A stretch of DNA of 64,000 nucleotides from JACJYE01 sp964432875 (GCA_964432875.1 CAYSPJ010000009.1:1-64000), one strand, 5' to 3'; shown: positions 52,574-62,208, counted from the stretch's first letter. The notes: generated by a model not told the origin, from the sequence alone. Numbers and translations: made by a program.

Positions 52574-53723
52574 TTACCTTCCTCCAAATCACCGCCATCC
52601 CCACCAATCCAATCAAAAAGAGGATAACCGCAATAAGCTCCGCTTGGGTATAAGTAACCCCAAAATTGTGATAGACCGGATTCACCCGGATTTTTTCAAT
52701 GAGAAAGCGCTCCGTACCGTTAAAAACCAGATAGAGGAAAAATAGCATGCCCGGGAAAGCCGCCAGTTTGTTGCGCAGCCCGAGCAGCAGGCCGCCGATA
52801 GCAAAAGCAGCAGCAGTCTCATAGATAGGGGTCGGGAAGACTGGCGGTTGAAGATGAGTATTGTACTTGCCGGCGAAGCCCTCCAAGGGTACGCCTTCGC
52901 GCAGGATGTTATGTGGATAGTCATAGGCCCATAGCCAGTCGGGTAGGAACCACCAGCCAGGCTGCGCCATTTCATTGATGATCCCCCAATCGCCATCGCC
53001 GGAAAGGTGGCAGCCGATGCGGCCCACACCGTAGGCAATAATCAGAGCCGGCGCCACCGCATCCAATACATGGATGATGGGTATCTGACGCCGACGCAGA
53101 TAGTAGGCTACCGCCAGGAAGCCGAAGATGAGCCCGCCGTAAATGGCCAGCCCGCCGCCGGAAAAAATCGTACCCAGCGGGTCGCGTAGCAAAGCCGGGA
53201 TATCTTCGATGATAGCGAAAACCTTCGCGCCAACCACCCCCGCTATGGCGGCGATCATGGTGATGGGGCCGATGAGGTCGTGAGGGTAAACCTCTTTCAT
53301 CTCTACTTTAGGCTTGGGCAACTGCTGCCGCTTGGCTTGCCAGTAGCTCAGGCCAGCAAAGAGCGCTGCCAGGCCCAAACCACCTAGCCAATGCCCCTCT
53401 AAAGAAAGCAGTACTCCCGCGGCATCTGCCTTTAAATCATCCAGATTTTGGGCAGCATACCAACCTTTGTAACCCAGGATGAAGCCCCAGATGCCATTAG
53501 CCACGAGCTCAGCAGGCTGGGGCGGCAGGCCATAGACCTCCTTTTCCAGCCTAGGCTTAAAAATGCCTTGCTTTGCCCGGTGCTTCAACTCCCGGTACAG
53601 GATGAAAGCTGCAGAAAGAATTGCCAGCACGAGAAATAAGCCGAAAGTCTTAAAAATAGACGTCCAGTTATCCACTGGCGTGCCCAATAAATCATGGAAT
53701 AAATACGAAAGGTCGGGATACAT
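52557..53723 (-). CDS. lgt: Prolipoprotein diacylglyceryl transferase
   Basis: The 388-residue inner-membrane enzyme adds diacylglycerol to the lipobox Cys of prolipoproteins. It has the Lgt signature GVGRIGCHLSGDGDWG, with the conserved Arg and Gly-Asp, and about seven to eight helices. It is longer than the usual 260-300 residues because of insertions near residues 45-75 and 230-260, as in other Bacteroidota Lgt proteins. The start is ATG 53723. Its last codons and TAA stop are inside the heptamer repeat, so slippage there would change the C-terminus. A TATTTTTG box lies at 53811-53818. Confidence 0.9.
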   Translation of the reverse strand: MYPDLSYLFHDLLGTPVDNWTSIFKTFGLFLVLAILSAAFILYRELKHRAKQGIFKPRLEKEVYGLPPQPAELVANGIWGFILGYKGWYAAQNLDDLKADAAGVLLSLEGHWLGGLGLAALFAGLSYWQAKRQQLPKPKVEMKEVYPHDLIGPITMIAAIAGVVGAKVFAIIEDIPALLRDPLGTIFSGGGLAIYGGLIFGFLAVAYYLRRRQIPIIHVLDAVAPALIIAYGVGRIGCHLSGDGDWGIINEMAQPGWWFLPDWLWAYDYPHNILREGVPLEGFAGKYNTHLQPPVFPTPIYETAAAFAIGGLLLGLRNKLAAFPGMLFFLYLVFNGTERFLIEKIRVNPVYHNFGVTYTQAELIAVILFLIGLVGMAVIWRKVRVKEG

Positions 53724-53810
53724 CAGCGTTACAGGGTTATGCCGAAGGCGCGGCAACGGCAGGGGTTAACAGTGCTCAGGACTTATGCCCCAAGTATTGG
53801 TTTTGCTACG

Positions 53811-53818
53811 CAAAAATA
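53811..53818 (-). promoter_or_regulatory. -7 box of lgt
   Basis: Minus strand TATTTTTG. The leader would be about 80 nt; no convincing -33 box. Confidence 0.35.
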
Positions 53819-53853
53819 GCAATTATCTGCTAAATGCTCCGCGCTAGCTCAAC

Positions 53854-54471
53854 TCACTGTTTCCACTTCCGGTCGGGCAGGCTATAAGAGATATCCATAT
53901 CCTGCAAGACGGCATCGAGGATGCGGTCTTCGCCCACGTGATAGCCAGTCTTCAAATCATGGCCAAATAAAGAGCCCAGCGTATTCCAGTAGGAAGCCGT
54001 TAGTCCGCTGCGCAGTTCCTTGATGAGCTCATATAGGGGCGTATCCACTTCGCGCTCAATCATTTTGATGAGGATCAGCCCTTGGGTCCTGGACAATGAC
54101 TTCAGCGGGTCGGTAAACTGCTCTTTCAAGTCTTTGTGGAGGTGTTTGATATATTTTTTGCGCTCGCGCTCCTTCATCGTCTGGGTAGCGTATTCCACCT
54201 CGCGGAAGAGCTTGATCGCTTCGACGGCGTAGGGATAAACCTTGACGGCATGGGCGCGATAGCGGCGGTAGCGCAGGTAATCGTCGGGGTTATCAAAGGA
54301 GCGGAAGCTCGATATAGAGATGTCATTGAGATTAGCCACGATAAGGGTGTCGCCGCAGTCATCGATGATGTAGGGGTAGAGCTGCCCATCTACTCTCAAC
54401 ATTCCCTGCTGCGCCTGCAAGCCGCCGGACAAACCCGCCAGCACTATAACCAACCAAACTGCTTTTTTCAT
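53854..54471 (-). CDS. DUF4294 exported protein
   Basis: The product of 205 residues begins at ATG 54471 (MKKAVWLVIVLAG) and has a signal peptide (about 1-20). The DUF4294 core covers DDCGDTLIVANLNDISISSFRSF, YRRYRAHAVKVYPYA and LIKMIEREVDTPLYELIKELRSG. The family is typical of Bacteroidota and of unknown function, presumably periplasmic. Upstream codons in the open frame are rejected because they would bury the signal peptide. Confidence 0.85.
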   Translation of the reverse strand: MKKAVWLVIVLAGLSGGLQAQQGMLRVDGQLYPYIIDDCGDTLIVANLNDISISSFRSFDNPDDYLRYRRYRAHAVKVYPYAVEAIKLFREVEYATQTMKERERKKYIKHLHKDLKEQFTDPLKSLSRTQGLILIKMIEREVDTPLYELIKELRSGLTASYWNTLGSLFGHDLKTGYHVGEDRILDAVLQDMDISYSLPDRKWKQ

Positions 54472-54570
54472 GTCATGAAGTTTTGCTATCATTAATAATG
54501 GGTTCAAAGTGGCAAAGGTTTTGAACTGCCTCACAATGATTTAGACGCTCCTAACCCTTGCTTGTAACGC

Positions 54571-54604
54571 AAAGAGCGGGAGAACCATTGCACTCCCGCT
54601 CTTT
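54571..54604 (-). terminator. 12-bp hairpin after amidohydrolase gene
   Basis: AAAGAGCGGGAG (54571-54582) pairs perfectly with 54593-54604 around a 10-nt loop. It follows the minus-strand amidohydrolase gene by 35 nt. The T run after it is short, but the stem is strong. Confidence 0.65.
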
Positions 54605-54639
54605 ACACCACAAATAATCACCCCCAGCTGGCTATGCCC

Positions 54640-55929
54640 CTACCTCCCCTGTTCATATTTGCCCTTAAATTTCTCGTAGAGGCTCTTCTGCTTATCTTCC
54701 AGCTTAACTTCCCGACCCTGGATAAAGACGTAGATTGGCCGGCTGGTGCGCAAATCGAGGGCATCACCTTCGGAGATAAAGAGGTTGGCATCCTTGCCCA
54801 CTTCCAAGGTGCCAGTGCGCTGATCAATGCCCATGATTTTGGCGGGGTTTAGGGTCAGCCCCATGATGGCTTTTTCATAATCCAGCCCGAAACCCACGGC
54901 CTGGCCAGCTTGAAAAGGCAAGTTGCGCTGCTGCCAGTAGCCGTCGATACTGAAACAATAGAGCACCCCAGCTTCTTCCAACAGGGCCGGCGTTTTGAAA
55001 GGCTGGTCGATATCGGAATCTACCCGCGGGGGTAAGCTCTGCGTTTTTTGCAGCACTACTGCCACATCATTTTCTTTGAGCAGACCAGCCACCATCCAGG
55101 CATCCCGGCCTCCGACGATAGCTGCCTTCAGCCCCAACTCCCCGGCAAGCTGAACCGCATGGGAAATGGCTTTAGCCTCATCCACATTCACGTAGAGGCG
55201 CTGCTGGCCAGCAAACAAGGCGCGCATGGATTCAAATTTGAGGTTGGCCTGAGCCGGGGCGGGGTTTTCCAGATAAGCCTTGGCCTCGCGGAAAAAATCT
55301 CGCACTGCGGCCACCTGCTTGGCATATTCCTTGTTTTCGGATACGCTCTGCTCCCGCCAGTTGAAAGAAAAAAGAACTGGCCAGTTGAGGAACATGCCGT
55401 CGTCGGCCCGATAGGCGGCATCCTCCCAATTCCAGGCATCGAGCTGCACCACACTAGAGGTGCCAGCGATGCGCCCGCCCTCCGGGCTCACCTGCGCCAG
55501 TAAAACGCCCCGGGCACGCACGGTGGGGATTACCTCCGAGTCGGTATTGTAAGCGATGAGGCTGCGCACGTTGGGGTTGAGTACGCCAGTCTCCTGAAAG
55601 TCGCGCGTGGCGCGAACCGAGCTGATATCGACCAGGCCAAGGTTGCTGGCTGGAGCAATAAAGCCGGGATAGACGTGCTTGCCAGAGGCTTCGATGACGC
55701 GGTAACCGCTCAGGTCCGCTGGAGGCGCCTGGCTGGCATCGCCAACCAAGGTGATTTTACCGTTTTCAAAAGCGATGACGCTATTGGCGATGACCCGCCC
55801 ATTGCCCAGGTGAGCCGTAGCGCCGGTGATGTAAACCGGCTGCGCTTGCGCCGGTACGGGCGCGGGTACCTGGCTGCGCAGGAAGGCTGGCGCGAGGGCC
55901 AGGAATATGATGGCAATATGTGATTTCAT
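54640..55929 (-). CDS. Exported amidohydrolase-fold protein, metal ligands missing
   Basis: The 429-residue protein has a signal peptide (about 1-20) and the composite fold of the imidazolonepropionase/dihydroorotase-like amidohydrolases: VIASGKHVYPGFIAPASN at the first strand and LTLNPAKIMGIDQRTGTLEVGKDANLFI at the end. The usual GxxDxHxH metal motif reads GFIAPASN, so the first two His ligands are absent. It probably lacks normal hydrolase activity and may pair with the larger neighbour, which lies 141 nt upstream on the same strand's downstream side, as an obligate partner. Confidence 0.75.
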   Translation of the reverse strand: MKSHIAIIFLALAPAFLRSQVPAPVPAQAQPVYITGATAHLGNGRVIANSVIAFENGKITLVGDASQAPPADLSGYRVIEASGKHVYPGFIAPASNLGLVDISSVRATRDFQETGVLNPNVRSLIAYNTDSEVIPTVRARGVLLAQVSPEGGRIAGTSSVVQLDAWNWEDAAYRADDGMFLNWPVLFSFNWREQSVSENKEYAKQVAAVRDFFREAKAYLENPAPAQANLKFESMRALFAGQQRLYVNVDEAKAISHAVQLAGELGLKAAIVGGRDAWMVAGLLKENDVAVVLQKTQSLPPRVDSDIDQPFKTPALLEEAGVLYCFSIDGYWQQRNLPFQAGQAVGFGLDYEKAIMGLTLNPAKIMGIDQRTGTLEVGKDANLFISEGDALDLRTSRPIYVFIQGREVKLEDKQKSLYEKFKGKYEQGR

Positions 55930-56010
55930 GTCAGGTTGTTTTGAATTTTTTTGAAACGGTTGCCGCCGAATCGCATTGGGCGCATTCGACCGGCCGCATG
56001 TCCTGAGTTT

Positions 56011-56057
56011 GGGGCGGCCACGACCTGTCCCGTCTTCCAGACGGGAAGGGCCGCCCC
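56011..56057. other. Nested hairpin between amidohydrolase genes
   Basis: GGGGCGGCC (56011-56019) pairs with 56049-56057, and an inner CCCGTCT (56029-56035) pairs with 56039-56045. No T run follows on either strand. It could stabilise or process the dicistronic mRNA, or be an intergenic repeat. Confidence 0.5.
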
Positions 56058-56070
56058 TCCGGAGGGCTTA

Positions 56071-59058
56071 TCACCCCTCGTCTTCGTGGTCGTCACAATG
56101 GTAATGCTGGTACTGGCGCTGGCCGCGGGCGCCTTGCGTCCTTTCCCCCCCTTGCTTGGCCTTCAGCATTTTGTGGACCAGGCGGTTGCGCTCCGCCTGG
56201 ATAGCGGCGCGCAATTTCAAGTCTTCTTCCCGGTCGAAGAACTTGATGCCATCTACAAAAGTAGCATCAGCTTTGGCATACATAGAAAGCGGATGGTCAG
56301 ACCACAGCACTACATCGGCATCCTTACCAACCTTCACACTGCCCACCCGCTGATCCACGTGCAGCAGCTTGGCCGGGTTGAGGGTGACGAACTTGAGGGC
56401 TTCCTGCTCAGGCACGTCGCCAAACAGCACGGCCTTGGCAGCCTCCTGATTGAGGCGGCGGGCCATTTCGGCATCGTCAGAATTAAAAGCCACCATCACC
56501 CCTTGCTCGTACATGAGGGCCCCGTTGTAGGGGATGGCATCCCAAACTTCATATTTATAAGCCCACCAGTCGGAGAAGCTGGAGCCGCCGGCACCGTGCG
56601 CCGCCATCTTGTCGGCCACTTTGTAGCCCTCCAGGATGTGGGTGAAGGTATTGACGCGGAAGCCAAACTGCTCCGCTACTTTCATCAGCATATTGATTTC
56701 GCTTTGGCGGTAGGAGTGGCAAGTGATGAAGCGCTCACCTTCCAGGATTTCCAATAGCGCTTCCAACTCCAGGTCTTTGCGATAGGGCTTGCCGGAGCGC
56801 TTCAGCACACCGTACTCCCGGGCGCGGGTGAAGTGGTCGGTATAAACCTGCTCGACGCCCATGCGGGTCTGCGGGAAACGGCTATTGCGGCCCTCGCCCC
56901 AGTTAGACTGCTTGACGTTTTCGCCCAGGGCAAACTTGATGAACCCATCGGCATTTTCAAACTTCATCAGCTCCGGCGCGAAGCCCCAGCGCAGCTTGAT
57001 AAGGGCGGCCTGCCCACCGATGGGGTTGGCCGAGCCATGCAGCAGTTGAGTGGCCGTGACCCCGCCGGCCAACTGGCGGTAAATATTGACATCTTCAGAG
57101 TTGATGACGTCTTCAATACGCACTTCGGCCGAGCTGGCTTGGGTACCCTCATTGACTCCCCGGCTGATGGCGATGTGCGAATGTTCGTCGATAATGCCCG
57201 GCGTGAGGTGCTTGCCGGTGCCATCGATGAGGACAGCCCCACGGAGGTTGATGTTTTTGCCGATTTGGGCGATTTTGCCGTTTTGCAGCACCACATCAGT
57301 GTTTTCCAGGATGCCCTCGGCTTCATTGGTCCAGACCGTCGCATTCTTGATCAGATAAGTCTGAGCTTGCGGGCGCTCCGTCCAGCCATAGGCGGTGAAG
57401 GGGAAAGTAACTGGCCCCAAATCGTCCGCTTCCTTTTTTTCCGCTTCTTTTTTAGCTGTTGCCGCTTCAACAGGGCCGGTATAAGCTGCCGACCATTCCA
57501 GCCAATTGCCTTGAGCATCCTGGCCACGGCCGCTCCAGCTTTTGCCCTGCACGATGCCCGAAAGGCGAGTAGCTGCCATTCCTTTTTTTGGGCTGAAGGA
57601 CAGGCTGAGCAGCTCGTCGTTGTAAACGTGCTTGATTTGGACGGTATCCTTCCCGTCTGCGGAAAAAGCCGTCATTTTCAATCCGCCTTTTTCGCTTTGC
57701 ACTTCTAGCTTATAGACCTCATCTCCAACTTTGAAGTCATAAGCCCCTAGCAGCTTGTCGGCATCTAACCGCTGGTGGACGTAAGCTCTGCCCTTAACCC
57801 AGGTGTGCAGGATGCGGGTATTTTCTTCAAATATATTGCCATCCGTAATGATGAAATTAGCCCAACGGCCGGACTGCAGGCTGCCTAGTTCCTTCTCCAG
57901 TGCGAGTAGGCGCGCCGGGGTCGTCGTCAGCGCTTGGAGGGCTGCCGTTTCGGACAAGCCGTGGCGGACGGCCTTGCGCAAGTTAGGCAGAAAGTCCTTG
58001 CCGTTGTTCTCCAGGCCATGGGTGGTCAGGGCGATTTCGATGCCTGCATTGGCCAAGCGGCCGGGATTGGTAGGCGCCAATTCCCAGTGCTTCATCTGCT
58101 CCAGCGTGACGAGCTGAGCAGAATAGGGGTCTTCTACATCATAAGCGCCCGGGAACTTCAAAGGGATGATGAAGGGGCTGCCGGTGGCTTTCAATTCCTC
58201 CAGGCGCTGGTATTCGTCGCCATTGCCTTTAATGAGGAAACGCTTGCCAAATTCTTTGCCCAGCTGGGCGATGCGCAAAGCCTCTAGCCGGTCGCCAGCT
58301 TCGAAGGCTTGCGGCAAGCTCTGTAGCTCGTTCCAAGCTTTCAGCGAAAGATTGACCTCTTCATTTTGCTTGGCGTACCACTGCCCGTCGTAGTAAGTTT
58401 GCCGCAGCAGGGCGATAGCGCCCATGAGGGAAGATGGATAATCCTGGGTAGAACTGCCTTTGCGGAAGGAAAGCCAATGGGCCGCCTCTTCCTTGACGAT
58501 CATCAGGTGAGGGCGTTCGTCTCCCAATGCAGCCACCGCCGCCGTACCCCTGGAAATGCCATCCATCCGGTGTACCATCATAGCGCCAAAGCCTAGCTGG
58601 CGGTATCCATCGGCGGCTTTGTCGTCAAGGTCGAAATGCTCATGGGCACGGAATTCCGGCTTGAGCGCTTCATTCCAGGCATAGGCGCCCGGCGTATTGG
58701 AGAGCGGCTGCTCCCCTCCCTGACGCCCACCGCCAGCCCTTTCCATCTTGGGTTGTGCAATGCCATAGCTGGCGTACAAATCGATGAAAGCCGGGTAAAC
58801 CGTCTTGCCTTGCAGGTCCACTTCTACTGCGCCCTTTGGCACCGCTCCTCCAGATGATACGGACAATACTTTGCCATCGCGGATGAGCAGGGTGGCCCGC
58901 TCGATTTTTTGTTCAGGCAGGACATAAACCGTGGCATTGGTGAATGCGTAGAAGCGATCTCGCTCGTCATAAACGCCATTGCGAGGGAATGTCTGCTGAG
59001 CTTGCAAGGCAAAAGACAGGCCCGCCAGCAAGCTCATGGTGATAAGTAGTCTCTTCAT
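56071..59058 (-). CDS. Two-domain exported amidohydrolase
   Basis: The 995-residue protein has a signal peptide (about 1-20) and two amidohydrolase-like halves. The first (about 30-445) has the family strands but reads AFIDLYASYG where metal-binding His should be. The second (about 570-960) has an intact GIIDEHSHIA metal motif and the LNPAKLLHVDQRVGSVKVGKDADVVLW ending. It probably hydrolyses a peptide-like or cyclic amide in the periplasm with the C-terminal half. The last residues are His/Asp-rich (HYHCDDHEDEG), which could bind metal. The 429-residue amidohydrolase follows on the same strand. Confidence 0.85.
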   Translation of the reverse strand: MKRLLITMSLLAGLSFALQAQQTFPRNGVYDERDRFYAFTNATVYVLPEQKIERATLLIRDGKVLSVSSGGAVPKGAVEVDLQGKTVYPAFIDLYASYGIAQPKMERAGGGRQGGEQPLSNTPGAYAWNEALKPEFRAHEHFDLDDKAADGYRQLGFGAMMVHRMDGISRGTAAVAALGDERPHLMIVKEEAAHWLSFRKGSSTQDYPSSLMGAIALLRQTYYDGQWYAKQNEEVNLSLKAWNELQSLPQAFEAGDRLEALRIAQLGKEFGKRFLIKGNGDEYQRLEELKATGSPFIIPLKFPGAYDVEDPYSAQLVTLEQMKHWELAPTNPGRLANAGIEIALTTHGLENNGKDFLPNLRKAVRHGLSETAALQALTTTPARLLALEKELGSLQSGRWANFIITDGNIFEENTRILHTWVKGRAYVHQRLDADKLLGAYDFKVGDEVYKLEVQSEKGGLKMTAFSADGKDTVQIKHVYNDELLSLSFSPKKGMAATRLSGIVQGKSWSGRGQDAQGNWLEWSAAYTGPVEAATAKKEAEKKEADDLGPVTFPFTAYGWTERPQAQTYLIKNATVWTNEAEGILENTDVVLQNGKIAQIGKNINLRGAVLIDGTGKHLTPGIIDEHSHIAISRGVNEGTQASSAEVRIEDVINSEDVNIYRQLAGGVTATQLLHGSANPIGGQAALIKLRWGFAPELMKFENADGFIKFALGENVKQSNWGEGRNSRFPQTRMGVEQVYTDHFTRAREYGVLKRSGKPYRKDLELEALLEILEGERFITCHSYRQSEINMLMKVAEQFGFRVNTFTHILEGYKVADKMAAHGAGGSSFSDWWAYKYEVWDAIPYNGALMYEQGVMVAFNSDDAEMARRLNQEAAKAVLFGDVPEQEALKFVTLNPAKLLHVDQRVGSVKVGKDADVVLWSDHPLSMYAKADATFVDGIKFFDREEDLKLRAAIQAERNRLVHKMLKAKQGGERTQGARGQRQYQHYHCDDHEDEG

Positions 59059-59172
59059 GTTTTACAAAAATTGCTTTGCAGAAATTTGCAGTGTTTGGAA
59101 TATGCGCTTTTGTCTTTCGCGCTGTTTAGCTATTAACAAGGTAATGTAACCATCCACAATAATATAGGTTTA

Positions 59173-60342
59173 ATGGCAAACCAGGAGGATTTTTTGATTG
59201 AATTCATGCAGCAGCTACAACAAAGCATCGCAAAAAGGCGGTTTGTAAAGCTCACCTTGAGCAAATCAGGGGGTACGGATAAGGATTTAAAAAACATCTA
59301 CGCCCGGCTAATCGAGCTAAAGGGCGAGGAAGCGCTCTCCTTTACCCTGCGTTATGCTACCCGCGATGAGGTCAAAAACCACCCTATCGCCGAAGGGGTG
59401 GCGATGGTCGGCCTGTGGCTCGGGCAGGACTTCCTCCATGGCGATTTGTTTACGCTCGACGCGGATGTCTCCATCCAATACAACAAAAAGCGCAAGCCGA
59501 AGCTTTTTGTCCGCCCCCCCAGCCATTTGGCCCCGCCCCCCAAGACGCACGACAAGCCCAAGCAATACCTCATCGAGGCTGAGGGCAACCCCTACCTGCC
59601 CGCCATGGGCATCACCACAGCCAGCGGCAAAATCGCCGCCGACGGCCAGCGCAAATTCCGGCAAATCAACAAATACATCGAGATCATCGACAGCCTGATC
59701 CAGCAGCAGCCGCTGCCCCCGGATGCGCATATCGTGGATATGGGCGCGGGCAAGGGCTACCTCACCTTCGCCCTCTACGACCACCTGCGCCACCGCCTGG
59801 GCTTGCAGCCGGCCATCGTCGGCATCGAGCTGCGGCAACCGCTGGTCGATTTCGGCAACCAGTTGGCACAGCAGATCGGCTACGCGGGCCTGTCATTCCT
59901 CGCGCAAGACATCGAGCAATACCAGCCGGAGCGCATCGACATGCTCATCGCCCTACATGCCTGCGATATCGCTACCGACATCGCCATCGCCAAGGGTATC
60001 CAGGCCAGCGCAGAAATCATCATCGTGGCCCCCTGCTGCCATAAGCAGGTGCGTAGGCAGATGCAATGCCAGACAGACCTGCAGGCTATCCTGCGCCACG
60101 GCATCCTGGAAGAACGGCAAGCGGAACTGATTACCGACGGCATCCGGGCTTTACTCATGGAAGCGCATGGCTACCGCACCAAGGTGTTCGAGTTCATCTC
60201 CACCGAGCACACTGCCAAAAACCTGATGATTACCGGGGTTAAAGGTGCGCCAGACCCTAAAGCACTGGAGGCGGTAGCCGCCATAAAACGGGATTTCGGG
60301 ATAGAATACCACTATTTGGAGCGCTTACTAGGACTTGGTTGA
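59173..60342 (+). CDS. Class I SAM-dependent methyltransferase
   Basis: The 389-residue protein has an N-terminal domain of about 180 residues and a Rossmann methyltransferase domain with motif I DMGAGKGYL at 189-197. The later IVAPCCHKQVRRQM segment, with a Cys-Cys-His, resembles GSTCD/RNA-methyltransferase-like proteins. It has no signal peptide. The target (RNA or protein) is unknown. It is divergent from the large amidohydrolase gene. Confidence 0.82.
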   Translation: MANQEDFLIEFMQQLQQSIAKRRFVKLTLSKSGGTDKDLKNIYARLIELKGEEALSFTLRYATRDEVKNHPIAEGVAMVGLWLGQDFLHGDLFTLDADVSIQYNKKRKPKLFVRPPSHLAPPPKTHDKPKQYLIEAEGNPYLPAMGITTASGKIAADGQRKFRQINKYIEIIDSLIQQQPLPPDAHIVDMGAGKGYLTFALYDHLRHRLGLQPAIVGIELRQPLVDFGNQLAQQIGYAGLSFLAQDIEQYQPERIDMLIALHACDIATDIAIAKGIQASAEIIIVAPCCHKQVRRQMQCQTDLQAILRHGILEERQAELITDGIRALLMEAHGYRTKVFEFISTEHTAKNLMITGVKGAPDPKALEAVAAIKRDFGIEYHYLERLLGLG

Positions 60343-60519
60343 TCAAAGGCTAGGTATAAGATTAGGCAGAAATGCATTTTGGCAAACCAACTTTGCCCTG
60401 CTAGCCAGGCGCTGAAAATCCAGCCTGCCAAAAAATCACCGCTACTGGCTTAGGAGGAGGTGCTTTTTACCTTTTCTAATCAAATTCTTATTATCTTGCC
60501 GCCGCAAACACAACATACT

Positions 60520-61263
60520 ATGTACACCGTTGCCATCATTGACGACCAAGCCAACTCGCGCCAGGTATTAAAGAACTTGCTGTCCCAACTTTGCCAGGAC
60601 GTCAAGATCGTAGGCGAAGCCGACGGCGTAGCCAGCGGCGTAGCCCTCATCCGTTCGACCCGACCCGATGCTATTTTCCTGGACATCCAGATGGAAGACG
60701 GTATCGGTTTTGACCTCATTAAATTCTTTCCCAACCCGGAGTTTAGCATCATCTTCACTTCCGGGCACAACCACTACGCCAATGAGGCTTTCCAGGTCAA
60801 TGCCATTGACTATCTGCTCAAGCCCATCAACCCGGAAAGCTTGGTGAAAGCAGTGGAAAAACTGAGCTACCGCGATGCCGATTTGAATCAGCGCATCCAA
60901 AATATGATGGAGACGCTCCGGCCCCAGGAAGAAAAAAAACTTCGCCTGCCTACCACTAAAGGCTGGACGTTTTGGCGCCTGGGCGACATTGTGCGATTAG
61001 AAGCCGCCGACAATATGACCTTCTTCTTCAACAATAAGGAAGAAAAAACCCTGGTAGCCAAGACCATCAGCGCCAACCAGGAAGTGCTACCCGAAGAGCG
61101 CTTCTTCCGCTGCCATAAATCGCACATCGTCAACCGGCATTATATCAAGGAAGTCCTGCGCGAAGATGGCGGCATGACCCTGCTACTGGAGGATAGCTCC
61201 AAGGTGCCCGTCTCGCGCCGCCGCATCTCCGGCTTCATGGATTGGCTGCAAGGTGGGTTGTAG
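60520..61263 (+). CDS. LytTR-family response regulator
   Basis: The product of 247 residues begins at ATG 60520 (MYTVAIIDDQ); the open frame extends upstream but not as receiver sequence. The receiver domain has the acidic pair at 8-9, phosphoacceptor Asp55 and the Lys of LLKP near 106. A LytTR DNA-binding domain follows (about 140-245). No matching LytS-type kinase is adjacent, so it is either an orphan or paired elsewhere. Its stop codon sits inside a hairpin shared with the convergent oxygenase gene. Confidence 0.93.
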   Translation: MYTVAIIDDQANSRQVLKNLLSQLCQDVKIVGEADGVASGVALIRSTRPDAIFLDIQMEDGIGFDLIKFFPNPEFSIIFTSGHNHYANEAFQVNAIDYLLKPINPESLVKAVEKLSYRDADLNQRIQNMMETLRPQEEKKLRLPTTKGWTFWRLGDIVRLEAADNMTFFFNNKEEKTLVAKTISANQEVLPEERFFRCHKSHIVNRHYIKEVLREDGGMTLLLEDSSKVPVSRRRISGFMDWLQGGL

Positions 61264-61287
61264 ATACGATTCACGAATCGTATCTAC
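61260..61287. terminator. Bidirectional hairpin holding both stop codons
   Basis: GTAGATACGATT (61260-61271) and its exact complement 61276-61287 flank a 4-nt loop. The TAG stop of the plus-strand LytTR gene (61261-61263) and the TAG stop of the minus-strand oxygenase gene (61284-61286) both lie in the stem. No T run on either side. Confidence 0.65.
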
Positions 61288-62129
61288 TGCCTCCTGAACC
61301 GCTTGATCGCCTTCACGACAATAGGCGGTAGCAGGTCGTTAGCCAAGTTGACCATGCTATTGAAAGCAGTCATCTTGGCGCTATCCTGCCCTTTGCGTGC
61401 GGCGAAGGTGGTGGTGATACGCTGGCGGTTAGCTTCGCTCACCTCGCTGGCGGGCCGGCCGTTGGTGTAATAGTATAGTGCCAAAGACTTGCGGCTGCGG
61501 TCCGGGGGGCAAGCTAACGCATCGGGGTGGCCGTGCCAGGAATAGTCGGTGGTAGAAAATATAGCCATACGGTTGAAGAGGGGGGCGATGCGCACGGCAC
61601 ATTTGCTCATGTCGCGTTCCCACAGCTCGAAGTGGCCGCCGTACTCTTCCTTCCAATCTTCATTCAGATAAACCAACACATTGACTCGGCGGTCGAGCTC
61701 CATCATCTTGTGCTTGTGGAAGTCCACGTGTACCTTGAGGAAACCGCCCGGCTTGATCTGGTGGCAGCCGCCGCCCTCGAAGTAGGGGTCGGGGATGAGG
61801 GCCTCCTTGATGCCAGTGAGGTTTTGCAAGAACTCCAGGAATGGCTGGGAATTCAGGAAGTGCATGAACTCACGGGTGAGCGGGCCAAATTTGTACTCGC
61901 CCTTGGAGGCGTACTTGGCTTCATTGGGGTTGGCGTAGAAGACCTCGCCTTTGCCCTCTTTGCCCAGCTCGGGGAATTCGGCCAGCACCTGCCGCAAAGC
62001 TTCGGCATTAAAGAAGTTGTCGATGTAAATGCTCGGGAAAGGATGGGCGTTAGCATATTCCTGGTGCTTCTGCTCACCCAGCTCTACGAGTTCCGGGAGG
62101 GAGATATCTAAAAACTGCATTTTTTCCAT
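61284..62129 (-). CDS. 2-oxoglutarate/Fe(II)-dependent oxygenase
   Basis: The product of 281 residues begins at ATG 62129 (MEKMQFLDIS), with ATG 62120 as an alternative. It has the Fe(II)-binding HxD pair at His134 and Asp136 (KVHVDFHKH) and the distal His at about 199-201 (SWHGHPD). The downstream RKSLALYYYTNGR supplies the 2OG-binding basic residue. The pattern is that of prolyl-4-hydroxylase-like enzymes, which hydroxylate proteins, peptides or lipids. It is cytoplasmic. The substrate is unknown. Confidence 0.85.
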   Translation of the reverse strand: MEKMQFLDISLPELVELGEQKHQEYANAHPFPSIYIDNFFNAEALRQVLAEFPELGKEGKGEVFYANPNEAKYASKGEYKFGPLTREFMHFLNSQPFLEFLQNLTGIKEALIPDPYFEGGGCHQIKPGGFLKVHVDFHKHKMMELDRRVNVLVYLNEDWKEEYGGHFELWERDMSKCAVRIAPLFNRMAIFSTTDYSWHGHPDALACPPDRSRKSLALYYYTNGRPASEVSEANRQRITTTFAARKGQDSAKMTAFNSMVNLANDLLPPIVVKAIKRFRRQ

Positions 62130-62208
62130 GGTTTGTTTTTGCGGGGGCAAAGTTGCGAAAATTGTGGGGCTTTTGCGCTATACTGTTTGGCATTCATTAT
62201 TGGATAAT

